64,000 nucleotides of DNA, from contig CAHJWG010000005.1 in assembly GCA_903642215.1 (NCBI GenBank), positions 124,001-188,000 of the forward strand, read 5' to 3'. The notes beneath the pieces are model-generated. The model was not told the origin of the DNA. It saw nothing but the letters and a program-made list of their open reading frames with translations, and made no database searches. Below, piece by piece: positions 17,555 to 25,156 of the stretch; within the stretch, counting starts at the first letter, position 1; each line of letters opens with the position of its first letter. Source of the stretch: Sphingobacteriaceae bacterium (GTDB lineage: Bacteria > Bacteroidota > Bacteroidia > Sphingobacteriales > Sphingobacteriaceae). The position numbers and the translations under genes are program-made.

Positions 17555-18208
17555 ATGATTAATGTTCTGCTTGCGGAAGATCACAATGTGGTTCGTAACG
17601 GTATTAAATCTCTTTTAGATAAAGAAAATGAATTGCAGGTTGTTGCAGAAGCAACCAACGGCAGGCAAGCACTGGAATTATTAGAAAAAGGTTTACATGT
17701 TGATATTATTTTAGCTGATATAAACATGCCGGAGATGAACGGTATTGACTTAATTGTGCAGATCAAATCTAAATATCCCAAGATAAAAGTAATTATTTTA
17801 TCTATGCTGGATAACGAAAAATATATTGTTGAAGCGTTTAAAGCGGGTGCTGGTGGATATATCCTGAAAAATGTAAACGCAGATGAACTTATTTATGCGC
17901 TGAAACATATACATTTTAAAAACGAAAGATATGTTTGCCATGAAATTGCTTTGCGCCTGCTGGATAAAATGATTAATAAACCGGAAGTTATTGTTTCGGA
18001 TGAAATGATAGAAATAGATCTTTCTAAGCGGGAAATTGAGGTATTAATGTTGATTGGCGAAGGTTATACCAACATAGAAATTGCAGACAAACTGTTCACA
18101 AGCAAAAGAACGGTTGAAGGACACCGGCAAAATTTGATCGACAAAACAGGCAGCAGAAACACAGCTGCACTAATACGGTACGCTATTTTAAGCGGAATAA
18201 TGAGCTAA
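17555..18208 (+). CDS. NarL/FixJ-type response regulator (REC + LuxR HTH)
   Basis: A 217-residue DNA-binding response regulator. The receiver domain has the acidic pair in LLAEDHNVVRNG, the phospho-acceptor Asp55 in IILADINMPEMNG, and the conserved lysine in GGYILKNVNADE. The LuxR-type helix-turn-helix follows at about residues 155-210 (LSKREIEVLMLIGEGYTNIE, then TSKRTVEGHRQNL). No histidine kinase lies next to it, so its sensor must be elsewhere. The gap after it is 109 bases, followed by a small hypothetical gene. Confidence 0.93.
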   Translation: MINVLLAEDHNVVRNGIKSLLDKENELQVVAEATNGRQALELLEKGLHVDIILADINMPEMNGIDLIVQIKSKYPKIKVIILSMLDNEKYIVEAFKAGAGGYILKNVNADELIYALKHIHFKNERYVCHEIALRLLDKMINKPEVIVSDEMIEIDLSKREIEVLMLIGEGYTNIEIADKLFTSKRTVEGHRQNLIDKTGSRNTAALIRYAILSGIMS

Positions 18209-18317
18209 TTTTACACCTAAATAATACAAACAGGTATTTACACCTCTGATTTACGGTATTTCTACTAATGCGAGGCATAATACTTTCCGGACATTTATAA
18301 AAATAAATACTAAAATC

Positions 18318-18635
18318 ATGAAAACGTTACCGACCCCACGTTTATTAGGTTTTTTAATTGAAAAAGGATACAAGTATTGCTTATTTGAAACTACTTGTAT
18401 TAACCAGCATAAGGCATATGCTGGCATCACCTTAAAGCCTGTAAAAAAGCATCCGCTCTTACAAAATCTCCTTTATCCGTTTAATGCTTGTTACAGCATT
18501 ATCCGGGAGCCGTTACAAATGGCAACAGGACTTGCAAATACGCTTATTTTAGTTGAATTAGGCTTTAAAAAATTTGAAGTATTTGAAAAAAGCTTAGAAG
18601 AGTTTAATAAAATAACAACAATAAAAGTATGCTAA
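18318..18635 (+). CDS. Small hypothetical protein upstream of a response regulator
   Basis: A 105-residue protein starting MKTLPTPRLLGFLIEKGYKY. No recognised domain, signal peptide or clear membrane helix; it has two cysteine-containing motifs (KYCLFETTCINQ and FNACYS). It overlaps the start of the next receiver gene by seven bases, which suggests translational coupling and supports it being a real gene. Function unknown. Confidence 0.6.
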   Translation: MKTLPTPRLLGFLIEKGYKYCLFETTCINQHKAYAGITLKPVKKHPLLQNLLYPFNACYSIIREPLQMATGLANTLILVELGFKKFEVFEKSLEEFNKITTIKVC

Positions 18636-19015
18636 AAAAAGTATTAGTGCTTGATAATGACCCCGACATTTTAGAGGTTATGGATGAAATATTAAGTTAT
18701 GAAGGTTTTAAGGTAGCTACTTTTGTTGGCACAGATGATATTTTAACCTTAATAAAACAGCAAAAACCTGATTTGCTGATTATAGATTACCTTTTATATG
18801 GTTTAAACGGCGGAGTACTTTGCCGCATAATTAAGGATAGTTTGCCAACTTGTAATCTCCCGGTAATCCTTTTTTCTGCTTATCCAAAAGTGTTGCAAAC
18901 ATTCGATCATTTTGGTTGCAACGCTTTTTTATCCAAACCATTCGATCTTAGTACCTTAATTAACCTGGTAACAGAATTAATTACCGCTCAACCAACTATA
19001 CCTGTCCAAATATAA
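18629..19015 (+). CDS. Single-domain response regulator receiver
   Basis: A 128-residue stand-alone receiver domain. Acidic residues are in VLDNDPDILEVM, the phospho-acceptor is Asp53 in LLIIDYLLYGLNGG, and the conserved Lys-Pro is in FLSKPFDLSTLI. No output domain, so it should act through protein contact or in a phosphorelay. It overlaps the small hypothetical gene by seven bases. Confidence 0.9.
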   Translation: MLKKVLVLDNDPDILEVMDEILSYEGFKVATFVGTDDILTLIKQQKPDLLIIDYLLYGLNGGVLCRIIKDSLPTCNLPVILFSAYPKVLQTFDHFGCNAFLSKPFDLSTLINLVTELITAQPTIPVQI

Positions 19016-19063
19016 TTCTCATTATGTTTTTTTTATATCTTTAGAAGATAAAAAATAATCAAA

Positions 19064-19246
19064 ATGGAAGAAACAGATTTTAAAGCAGGCGATATTGTAT
19101 TTCTTAATTCGGGTAGCCCGCAAATGACGATTACTTCTTTTAGCAATGATAATACAGTAGCGAACGTAGTTTACTGGAACACAGATTTGAACAAGTTTGA
19201 GGAAATTTCTTTTTTAACAGCAGTTATCAGTATAGTAAAATATTAA
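19064..19246 (+). CDS. YodC-like small protein (DUF2158)
   Basis: A 60-residue protein starting MEETDFKAGDIVFLNSGSPQ. The pattern FKxGDxVxLxSGxPxMT is that of the YodC/DUF2158 family, small beta-barrel proteins of unknown role. It stands alone and is followed by a strong terminator. Confidence 0.72.
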   Translation: MEETDFKAGDIVFLNSGSPQMTITSFSNDNTVANVVYWNTDLNKFEEISFLTAVISIVKY

Positions 19247-19266
19247 CAATTGCAATCAGTTTTTTT

Positions 19267-19298
19267 TAAAAGCCGGTATATAAACCGGCTTTTTGTTT
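19267..19298 (+). terminator. Rho-independent terminator
   Basis: AAAAGCCGGT pairs with ACCGGCTTTT around ATATAA, followed by TTTGTTTAT. It closes the small response-regulator/YodC group. Confidence 0.85.
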
Positions 19299-19468
19299 AT
19301 ACCGGTTTTTGTATAAAATCTTAAAAATATACTTTCTTTAAACTTAAAAAAAACGAGTATTAATACAACGATAATTAAGTATTAATACTAATTTGATGTT
19401 TGATAATTGGCTGTAAAATTGAATATAATTTTTGATTGACCAAATACATATAATTATATTCTGCTACT

Positions 19469-19831
19469 ATGTTTTCAAACTCAGGTATAAACAAGGTATT
19501 CCTTGTTGGTAATATTGCTAAAGAACCACGCTTATTTAACTTTCAGGATCAGCAGGATGTCTTATGCTTCCCCTTAGTAACCAACGAAGTAATAAAAAAG
19601 AACGGGGAGGATTTTGAATTAACAGAGTGGCACAACATTAAAGTGCCAAAAGAAGTAGTTGCAGGTTCAAGCCAGGCTTTACAAAAAGGGCAAATGTTGC
19701 ATATTGAAGGCAAAATACAAACACGTAGTTTTTACGACGAAGACCAGGTTAAAAAGTATAAGCTTGAAATCATTGTTGTTAAATTTCAAGTATTAAGTGC
19801 TGTTCCGATCGCAGCAGTTGAGAAAGTTTAA
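19469..19831 (+). CDS. ssb: Single-stranded DNA-binding protein, OB fold
   Basis: A 120-residue SSB-family protein. The OB fold starts MFSNSGINKVFLVGNIAKEP, with the family elements CFPLVTNEV, LTEWHNIKVP, LQKGQMLHIEGKIQTRSF and YKLEIIVVKF. It lacks the long Gly/Pro-rich linker and acidic DDDIPF-type tip of replicative SSBs and ends shortly after the fold (AAVEKV). It is therefore probably a paralogue rather than the main SSB. It is flanked by terminators, so it is a single-gene unit. Confidence 0.86.
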   Translation: MFSNSGINKVFLVGNIAKEPRLFNFQDQQDVLCFPLVTNEVIKKNGEDFELTEWHNIKVPKEVVAGSSQALQKGQMLHIEGKIQTRSFYDEDQVKKYKLEIIVVKFQVLSAVPIAAVEKV

Positions 19832-19876
19832 TACCTGTATTTAATACCCTAAGGTCAAAGATATTTATAAGCTACT

Positions 19877-19901
19877 TTTTTTAGTGGTAAAAGAAGTACT
19901 G
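19877..19901. repeat. Solo arm of the dispersed repeat
   Basis: TTTTTTTAGTGGTAAAAGAAG followed by TACTG has the T-run, TAG and GGTAAAAGAAG parts of the arm. It directly precedes the SSB terminator hairpin. Confidence 0.65.
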
Positions 19902-19903
19902 TT

Positions 19904-19941
19904 AAACGCTGTTAATTAATTTTAACGGCGTTTCTTGTTTT
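19904..19941 (+). terminator. Rho-independent terminator of the SSB gene
   Basis: AACGCTGTTAA pairs with TTAACGGCGTT (one G-U) and is followed by TTTCTTGTTTT. Confidence 0.78.
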
Positions 19942-20167
19942 ACAAAAAACAGATGCGTAACAACTTTATTCCAATTCTAATAATCAGTAATACAAAACGT
20001 TAATTTGTATTATCTTGATAATTGTATGCATCAATCATACAAAATTACAATTTCCATCTCCATCTACATACCGCTGCCGTATGGTGATAAAATGTTAAAA
20101 ATCGTTAATGATATAAATGAAGTTCAACTTAAAAGGTAAGTTTTTTTTAAAGCTGAAATAAAAGATT

Positions 20168-20872
20168 ATGAAGAAAGACGAAATTTATTTAGAAGATATT
20201 AAACGAATACTTTTTGGTTTGGCTCCGCCGGAATTTTTACTTGAAACTTTTATCCGCACTGTAATTATTTATGTTGGACTGTTGTTTATTGTACGCTGGC
20301 TGGGCAAACGGATGAGCGGACAGCTTACTATTATGGAAATGGCCGTAATGCTTACTATCGGAGCAATTGTATCCGTACCGATGCAAGTGCCAGACCGCGG
20401 CCTTTTACAAGGCGGCATATTGCTGCTGTGCACGGTTTTATTTCAGCGGGGCGTAAGTTTTTTAGGCTTTAAAAGCAGTAAAATAGAAGTTATAACGCAG
20501 GGAAAAGCAAGCATGCTGGTAAAAGATGGTGTTTTAAAGTTGGGCCAGATGGAAAAAGACCGGGTTTCCAGGCAGTTGCTTTATGCACAATTACGGCAGG
20601 AAAATATATTTAATTTGGGTAAAGTAGATCGTGTATATCTGGAAGCCAGCGGCACATTTAGTATTTATCAGGCTGAAAAGCCGAGGCCGGGTTTGTCTAT
20701 TTATCCGCCGGATGACCAGGAAATTGTTCAAACCCAAGAACCGGCCCGCGGGGAAAAACCAGAAATGGTAGCGTTGCTGGCTTGTATCAATTGTGGTTTT
20801 GTAAAGCCTGAAAATGATAAAGTGAATTGTAAAGATTGTGGTAACCATGAATGGATTAGTGCCATAAATTAA
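20168..20872 (+). CDS. DUF421/YetF family membrane protein with zinc ribbon (copy 1)
   Basis: A 234-residue protein. Three hydrophobic segments fill the N-terminal 110 residues (around FIRTVIIYVGLLFIVRWLG, MAVMLTIGAIVSVP and GGILLLCTVLFQRGV). A soluble YetF-type domain with ITQGKASMLVKDGVL and VDRVYLEASGTFSIYQ follows. The C-terminus has an extra CxxC...CxxC module (CINCG and CKDCG), a zinc ribbon not present in most DUF421 proteins. Function of the family is unknown. Its paralogue follows after eight bases, clearly in one operon. Confidence 0.85.
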   Translation: MKKDEIYLEDIKRILFGLAPPEFLLETFIRTVIIYVGLLFIVRWLGKRMSGQLTIMEMAVMLTIGAIVSVPMQVPDRGLLQGGILLLCTVLFQRGVSFLGFKSSKIEVITQGKASMLVKDGVLKLGQMEKDRVSRQLLYAQLRQENIFNLGKVDRVYLEASGTFSIYQAEKPRPGLSIYPPDDQEIVQTQEPARGEKPEMVALLACINCGFVKPENDKVNCKDCGNHEWISAIN

Positions 20873-20880
20873 AAAATTGA

Positions 20881-21570
20881 ATGAAACCCAACGAAATACA
20901 TTTAAATGATTGGCTCAGAATTTTGGTCGGAGAGGTGCCGGGCAGTTTTTATATCGAACTGATAATCAGGACAACAGTATTTTATTTTTTGCTGATGATT
21001 TCTTTACGCTTGATGGGAAAGCGGATGTCGTCTCAACTAAGTCGAAATGATTTGGCGGCAATGGTTTCGCTTGCGGCAGCTATCGGCGTTCCCTTACAAT
21101 CTCCGGACAGAGGGATTTTGCCGGCAGTAATTATTGCTATCGTAGTTGTTTTTACCGCTCGCTGGATTGCAGCAAGATCTTTTAAAAATCAAAAATTTGA
21201 AAAATTTTCACAAGGGAATATCAGTATGCTGATAAAAGATTCTGTGATGGATTTGGAAACCATGAAAGCGGCACGATTATCCCGCGAGCATTTAATTGCC
21301 CAACTTCGATCAAAAAGTATAAAACATTTAGGTAGCGTAAAACGGTTTTACATAGAAGCCAGCGGTTCTTTTACGTTGATTGAAGACGAGGAGCCAAAAC
21401 CGGGATTGTCTATTTTACCAACTTGGGACAATCAATTTTATGATCGTTTTAAAAAATCTGAAGAAGTAAAAGTTTGTCAAAGTTGCGGACTTTCACAAAA
21501 AATACCTTTTAACCTCAAAAGCAAATGCCCAAATTGCGGCCAAACCTGCTGGGTAGAAGCTGTAGAATAA
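20881..21570 (+). CDS. DUF421/YetF family membrane protein with zinc ribbon (copy 2)
   Basis: A 229-residue tandem paralogue of the preceding gene, with the same plan. Three N-terminal membrane segments begin with IELIIRTTVFYFLLMISLRL. The soluble domain has FSQGNISMLIKDSVMD and VKRFYIEASGSFTLIEDEE, and the C-terminal ribbon is CQSCGL...CPNCG. The shared motifs LGKRMS/LMGKRMS and PDRG[LI]L confirm the duplication. The two products may form a hetero-oligomer; this is inference. Confidence 0.85.
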   Translation: MKPNEIHLNDWLRILVGEVPGSFYIELIIRTTVFYFLLMISLRLMGKRMSSQLSRNDLAAMVSLAAAIGVPLQSPDRGILPAVIIAIVVVFTARWIAARSFKNQKFEKFSQGNISMLIKDSVMDLETMKAARLSREHLIAQLRSKSIKHLGSVKRFYIEASGSFTLIEDEEPKPGLSILPTWDNQFYDRFKKSEEVKVCQSCGLSQKIPFNLKSKCPNCGQTCWVEAVE

Positions 21571-21587
21571 GCTAAACTTAAGTAATC

Positions 21588-21635
21588 AGATACTTCTTTT
21601 ACCGATCTAAAATTAAACCGATAAAAACAGTATCT
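21588..21635. repeat. Short complete copy of the palindromic repeat
   Basis: AGATACTTCTTTTACCGATC and AACCGATAAAAACAGTATCT are inverted arms with almost no spacer. The outer AGATAC/GTATCT match exactly, including two bases beyond the usual end. It lies between the DUF421 pair and the HipA-like gene. Confidence 0.8.
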
Positions 21636-21752
21636 AAATTTCTTCTGCTTATTGTTCGGATAAAAGATCCTGTTTTATCAAAAATTTGATTTAAATTTCA
21701 AATCTGCAAACTTTTTTATTTTTATGGTACCAATAAATAGGATTATTCGAGC

Positions 21753-22544
21753 ATGAGTGAAGAGCCAAAATTAAGAACGGTTAACGTAATCCGGTATGTT
21801 ACGCCGTTGCGCGAAGGCGGTTCTTTACCTGCGATAGCCGAGGCTGACGATGAATTTTTATACGTATTAAAATTTCGCGGTGCCGGGCAGGGTGTTAAAG
21901 CTTTAATTGCCGAATTGATTGGCGGCGAAATTGCCCGGGCTTTAGGTTTAAAAGTACCGGAAATTGTTTTTGCCAACCTTGATCCGGCTTTTGGCCGAAC
22001 CGAAGCCGACGAAGAAATCCAGGATTTGTTAAAGTTTAGTGTCGGTTTAAATCTGGCTCTGCATTATCTTTCAGGTGCAATTACTTTTGATCCCGCAGTT
22101 ACCAATATCGATCCCAAATTAGCATCTCAAATTGTATGGCTGGATTGTTTAATAACCAACGTAGATCGTACGCCGCGCAACACCAACATGCTGGTTTGGC
22201 ATAAAGAATTATGGCTGATTGATCATGGCGCGGCTTTGTATTTTCATCATTCCACGCAAAATTGGGAACAACAGGTTACGCGCCCTTTTATGCAGATAAA
22301 AGATCATGTGTTGCTGCCTTATGCCACAGAAATAGAAGAAGCGGATGCCGAATCTACTGCAATTTTAACCGAAGAACGTATTCGTGCTATCATTTCTTTA
22401 ATCCCGGATGAATGGTTAGAAACGGAACCTATTTCAGAATCAGCAGAAGAATTACGGCAGGTTTACATCCAATTTTTAGTATCCAGAATTGCCGCCTCAG
22501 CAATATTTGTAAAAGAAGCACAGCATGCAAGATCACTTATTTGA
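21753..22544 (+). CDS. HipA-like kinase family protein
   Basis: A 263-residue protein resembling the HipA-related kinases annotated next to DUF3037 proteins. A lysine that may bind ATP lies in YVLKFRGAGQGVKAL. The catalytic loop is likely LDCLITNVDRTPRNTNML and the metal-binding Asp is in LWLIDHGAALYF. There is no HipB-like antitoxin next to it, so classical toxin function is not supported. The stop overlaps the DUF3037 start by 20 bases, which implies coupled translation. Confidence 0.8.
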   Translation: MSEEPKLRTVNVIRYVTPLREGGSLPAIAEADDEFLYVLKFRGAGQGVKALIAELIGGEIARALGLKVPEIVFANLDPAFGRTEADEEIQDLLKFSVGLNLALHYLSGAITFDPAVTNIDPKLASQIVWLDCLITNVDRTPRNTNMLVWHKELWLIDHGAALYFHHSTQNWEQQVTRPFMQIKDHVLLPYATEIEEADAESTAILTEERIRAIISLIPDEWLETEPISESAEELRQVYIQFLVSRIAASAIFVKEAQHARSLI

Positions 22545-22905
22545 GTATGCCGTAATCCGCGTGGTACCCAGGGTAGAACGTGAAGAATTTATAAACGTTG
22601 GCGTGATTTTGTATTGTTCCAAATTGAAGTTTTTACAAGTAATTTTTACGTTGAATGAAGAACGGCTTTTTTCCTTTTATAAAGATTTTGATTTTGATGA
22701 ATTGAATCAGCATCTTTCCTCTTTTAAAAATATCTGTTTTGGTGGAAAATCCACCGGCCCGATTGGCCAATTGGATATGGCATCGCGTTTTCGTTGGCTC
22801 ACTGCTACGCGCAGCACGGTTGTGCAATCGTCAAAAGTGCATCCCGGTTTTTGTAAAAATCCGCAGGAAACGCTGCTTCGTTTACATAAGCAATTAGTTT
22901 TGTAA
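22525..22905 (+). CDS. DUF3037 domain-containing protein
   Basis: A 126-residue protein starting MQDHLFEYAVIRVVPRVERE, the opening of the DUF3037 family (a protein that usually accompanies a HipA-like kinase). Further family stretches are EEFINVGVILYCSKLKFLQV and FRWLTATRSTVVQSSKVHPG. No signal or membrane segment. Overlap with the upstream gene supports a functional pair. The role is unknown. Confidence 0.82.
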   Translation: MQDHLFEYAVIRVVPRVEREEFINVGVILYCSKLKFLQVIFTLNEERLFSFYKDFDFDELNQHLSSFKNICFGGKSTGPIGQLDMASRFRWLTATRSTVVQSSKVHPGFCKNPQETLLRLHKQLVL

Positions 22906-22944
22906 CTGATTAATTTTCAATTATTTTAATAATTCAGCAATTAC

Positions 22945-24492
22945 ATGAAGCTAAGCATACTGTTTTTAACAGTCATTTTTATACTAACGATAGCAATCAG
23001 CCTGAATTCATTCACCCTAAAAAAAACAGTTTCTGCGGATGAAGGTAAAGCACTTTTTATCAGGCATTGCGGCGTTTGCCATATGCAGGCAGATCCGGCG
23101 AGTTTAACAAAAGAGATTTGGCAAAACCACGTTTTACCAATTATGGGTGCCCGGATGGGAATTATTTATCCCGGCTACGATCCGCTCAGAGGATTATCAG
23201 AGGAAGAAAAGGCAATCGTAAATAAGAACCACATCATCCCGGAACAGCCGGTTTTGAGCAATCAGGATTGGGCGAAATTAGTTAATTACGTTATCAGCAA
23301 TGCGCCGGATAGCGTTAAAATAGATGAAAAGCGTTTTACCCGCAATAATCTTTTAAAGCAATTTACCCGGAAAGATATCCCTTTGGATGAACAAACGCCA
23401 TCGCTGATAACCGGTTTAAAATACAATTCGGAAACAAATACACTTTGGATCGGTAACTTTTACAACAAGGTTTTAAATTGGAATTACGAAAAAGGCATCA
23501 CCAAAACGATAGAAACCAAAAGCCCTGTGGTGGATTTTAACTTCGATAAACAAAGCACTTATTTTACAGAAATCGGTAAGTTATATCCAACAGAACTCAG
23601 TTTAGGTTCCTATAATCAATATCAAAACGAGGTAACGCAACCTTTAATTACGGAAATTCATCGGCCCGTACATTCGGAAATCAAGGATTTGAACGGCGAC
23701 GGTATCCCGGAAGTGGTGGTTTGTAACTTCGGGAATAAAACGGGTTCGTTATCATTTTATAAAAAAAATAAGGCCGGGAAATACATAGAACAGGTTTTGC
23801 TTCCGCTGCCGGGCGCGATTAAATGTTTTATAAAAGATATGGATAACGATGGCAAAGACGATATTATAGCCATGTTCTCGCAGGGAGATGAAAGCGTTTA
23901 CATTTTTTATCAAAAAGATAATCTGAAATTTAAAGCCAAACAAGTTTTACGGTTTCCGCCAAATTATGGTACAACGGATTTGGTTTTGGTGGATTATAAC
24001 CACGATGGCTTAACGGATTTGGTTACCGTGCATGGCGATAACGCTGATTACTCTAATATTTTAAAATCCTATCACGGCATCAGGTTAAATATAAACCAGG
24101 GAAATGATGTTTTTACCGAGCAGTTTTTTTACCCGATTTACGGTGTAACAAAAGTTTTGGCCGAGGATTTTGATAAAGACGGAGATATTGATTTCGCTGC
24201 TACTTCATTTTTCCCGGATTTTGGAAAGCTGGTTGATGAATCTTTTGTGTATCTGGAAAATACGGATAAGGAAAAGTACGTTTTTAAACCTTATATTTTA
24301 AAAAGTGAAGTACCGTTAAAAACCCTGACTTTGGAAAAAGCAGATATAGATGGCGACGGCGATTTGGATATTATAACGGGCAATTTTGCACAAAGTCCGG
24401 GGCCGGCACCAAAAGATTTGGACGGGAAATGGAAATCTGCAAAATATGGTTTAACTATTTTTGTAAATGAGTTGTACAAGGTAAAAAAGTAA
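22945..24492 (+). CDS. Cytochrome c-like N-terminus fused to VCBS/FG-GAP repeats, exported
   Basis: A 515-residue protein. A hydrophobic N-terminal segment (LSILFLTVIFILTIAISLNS) acts as signal or anchor. Near residues 47-51 lies a single haem-binding motif CGVCH, with the helical cytochrome region GKALFIRHCGVCHMQADP continuing to about residue 125. The rest is a propeller-like region with repeated Asp-x-[AND]-x-Asp-Gly calcium-type loops: DLNGDGIPEV, DMDNDGKDD, DYNHDGLTD, DFDKDGDID and DIDGDGDLD. This suggests an extracytoplasmic redox protein with a binding propeller. Neighbours give no operon clue. Confidence 0.82.
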   Translation: MKLSILFLTVIFILTIAISLNSFTLKKTVSADEGKALFIRHCGVCHMQADPASLTKEIWQNHVLPIMGARMGIIYPGYDPLRGLSEEEKAIVNKNHIIPEQPVLSNQDWAKLVNYVISNAPDSVKIDEKRFTRNNLLKQFTRKDIPLDEQTPSLITGLKYNSETNTLWIGNFYNKVLNWNYEKGITKTIETKSPVVDFNFDKQSTYFTEIGKLYPTELSLGSYNQYQNEVTQPLITEIHRPVHSEIKDLNGDGIPEVVVCNFGNKTGSLSFYKKNKAGKYIEQVLLPLPGAIKCFIKDMDNDGKDDIIAMFSQGDESVYIFYQKDNLKFKAKQVLRFPPNYGTTDLVLVDYNHDGLTDLVTVHGDNADYSNILKSYHGIRLNINQGNDVFTEQFFYPIYGVTKVLAEDFDKDGDIDFAATSFFPDFGKLVDESFVYLENTDKEKYVFKPYILKSEVPLKTLTLEKADIDGDGDLDIITGNFAQSPGPAPKDLDGKWKSAKYGLTIFVNELYKVKK

Positions 24493-24556
24493 ACTTGCTT
24501 ATTTTCCGGCAAGTAAGAAATAATCATACAATTTGTCTCTATAAATTATCATTCCT

Positions 24557-24572
24557 CGATACTTCTTTTACC
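24557..24572. repeat. Left arm flanking the YjbQ gene
   Basis: CGATACTTCTTTTACC is the exact reverse complement of the arm at 25048-25063. It lies between the converging VCBS and YjbQ genes. Confidence 0.75.
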
Positions 24573-24609
24573 GGTATATTTTTGTTAAAACAGCAAATTT
24601 AAGTTGGAA

Positions 24610-25032
24610 CTATTCTCCCCAAGCGGTTAAAATTAAGTTTCTTGTTCCGCCATAATTGCGATGTTCACATAAATAAATCCCCTGCCAGGTTCCTAAACCG
24701 AGCCGCCCGTTTCGGATCGGGATCATTACCGAAGTACCCAGCATGGAAGCTTTTAAATGTGCCGGCATATCATCAGAACCTTCCTCATCGTGCTGATAAT
24801 CGGGGTCATTTTCCGGAACAGCTTTATTAAAATACATTTCAAAATCTTTTCTCACACTTGGATCGGCATTTTCATTGATGCTTAACGAAGCCGAAGTATG
24901 CTGGATAAAAACCTGTAAAATCCCTGTTTTGAGGTCTGTAATATGCGGCATGGCATAAACCACTTCTGATGTAATGATATGAAAACCTCTCGGTTTGGCT
25001 TTAAGTTGTAGTGTTTGCTGATAGATTTTCAT
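24610..25032 (-). CDS. YjbQ/UPF0047 family protein (secondary thiamine-phosphate synthase annotation)
   Basis: A 140-residue protein with the full family pattern: GFHIITSEV, GILQVFIQHTSASLSINENA, DPSVRKDFEMYF, DEEGSDDMPAHLKASMLG, and the terminal stretch GTWQGIYLCEHRNYGGTR. Conserved His, Glu and Asp residues surround the active site of this small trimeric beta-barrel. E. coli YjbQ has weak thiamine-phosphate synthase activity; the physiological role is unclear. The gene is flanked on both sides by perfectly inverted repeat arms. Confidence 0.92.
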   Translation of the reverse strand: MKIYQQTLQLKAKPRGFHIITSEVVYAMPHITDLKTGILQVFIQHTSASLSINENADPSVRKDFEMYFNKAVPENDPDYQHDEEGSDDMPAHLKASMLGTSVMIPIRNGRLGLGTWQGIYLCEHRNYGGTRNLILTAWGE

Positions 25033-25047
25033 CAGAGATTTTTATGT

Positions 25048-25063
25048 GGTAAAAGAAGTATCG
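25048..25063. repeat. Right arm flanking the YjbQ gene
   Basis: GGTAAAAGAAGTATCG, perfect 16-bp inverted match to 24557-24572. The preceding TTTTTATGTG is the inner sequence of the second arm type seen in other copies. Confidence 0.75.
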
Positions 25064-25156
25064 AAATATAAAAAGGCAAATCCTTTGTAAATGTTTATTG
25101 AAAAGGAAATCGTTAGCATAGATAAAAATGGAACTGTCGGTTTGATTTTTTCTTTA

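Larger units (their letters stand above)
19832..20167. other. Gap with repeat arm, terminator and two further hairpins
   Basis: Holds the arm at 19877-19901 and the terminator at 19904-19941. There are two small stems: AATACAAA/TTTGTATT at 19989-20011 and TTGTATG/CATACAA at 20022-20042. No gene seen. The remainder likely carries the promoter of the DUF421 pair. Confidence 0.6.

Noticed and set aside
22508..22524. GTAAAAGAAGCACA near the end of the HipA-like gene
   Set aside because: Coding (VKEAQ), only the core matches, and no inverted partner is present.
24493..24514. ACTTGC/GCAAGT hairpin after the VCBS gene
   Set aside because: Only six base pairs and no T-run, so not a supported terminator.
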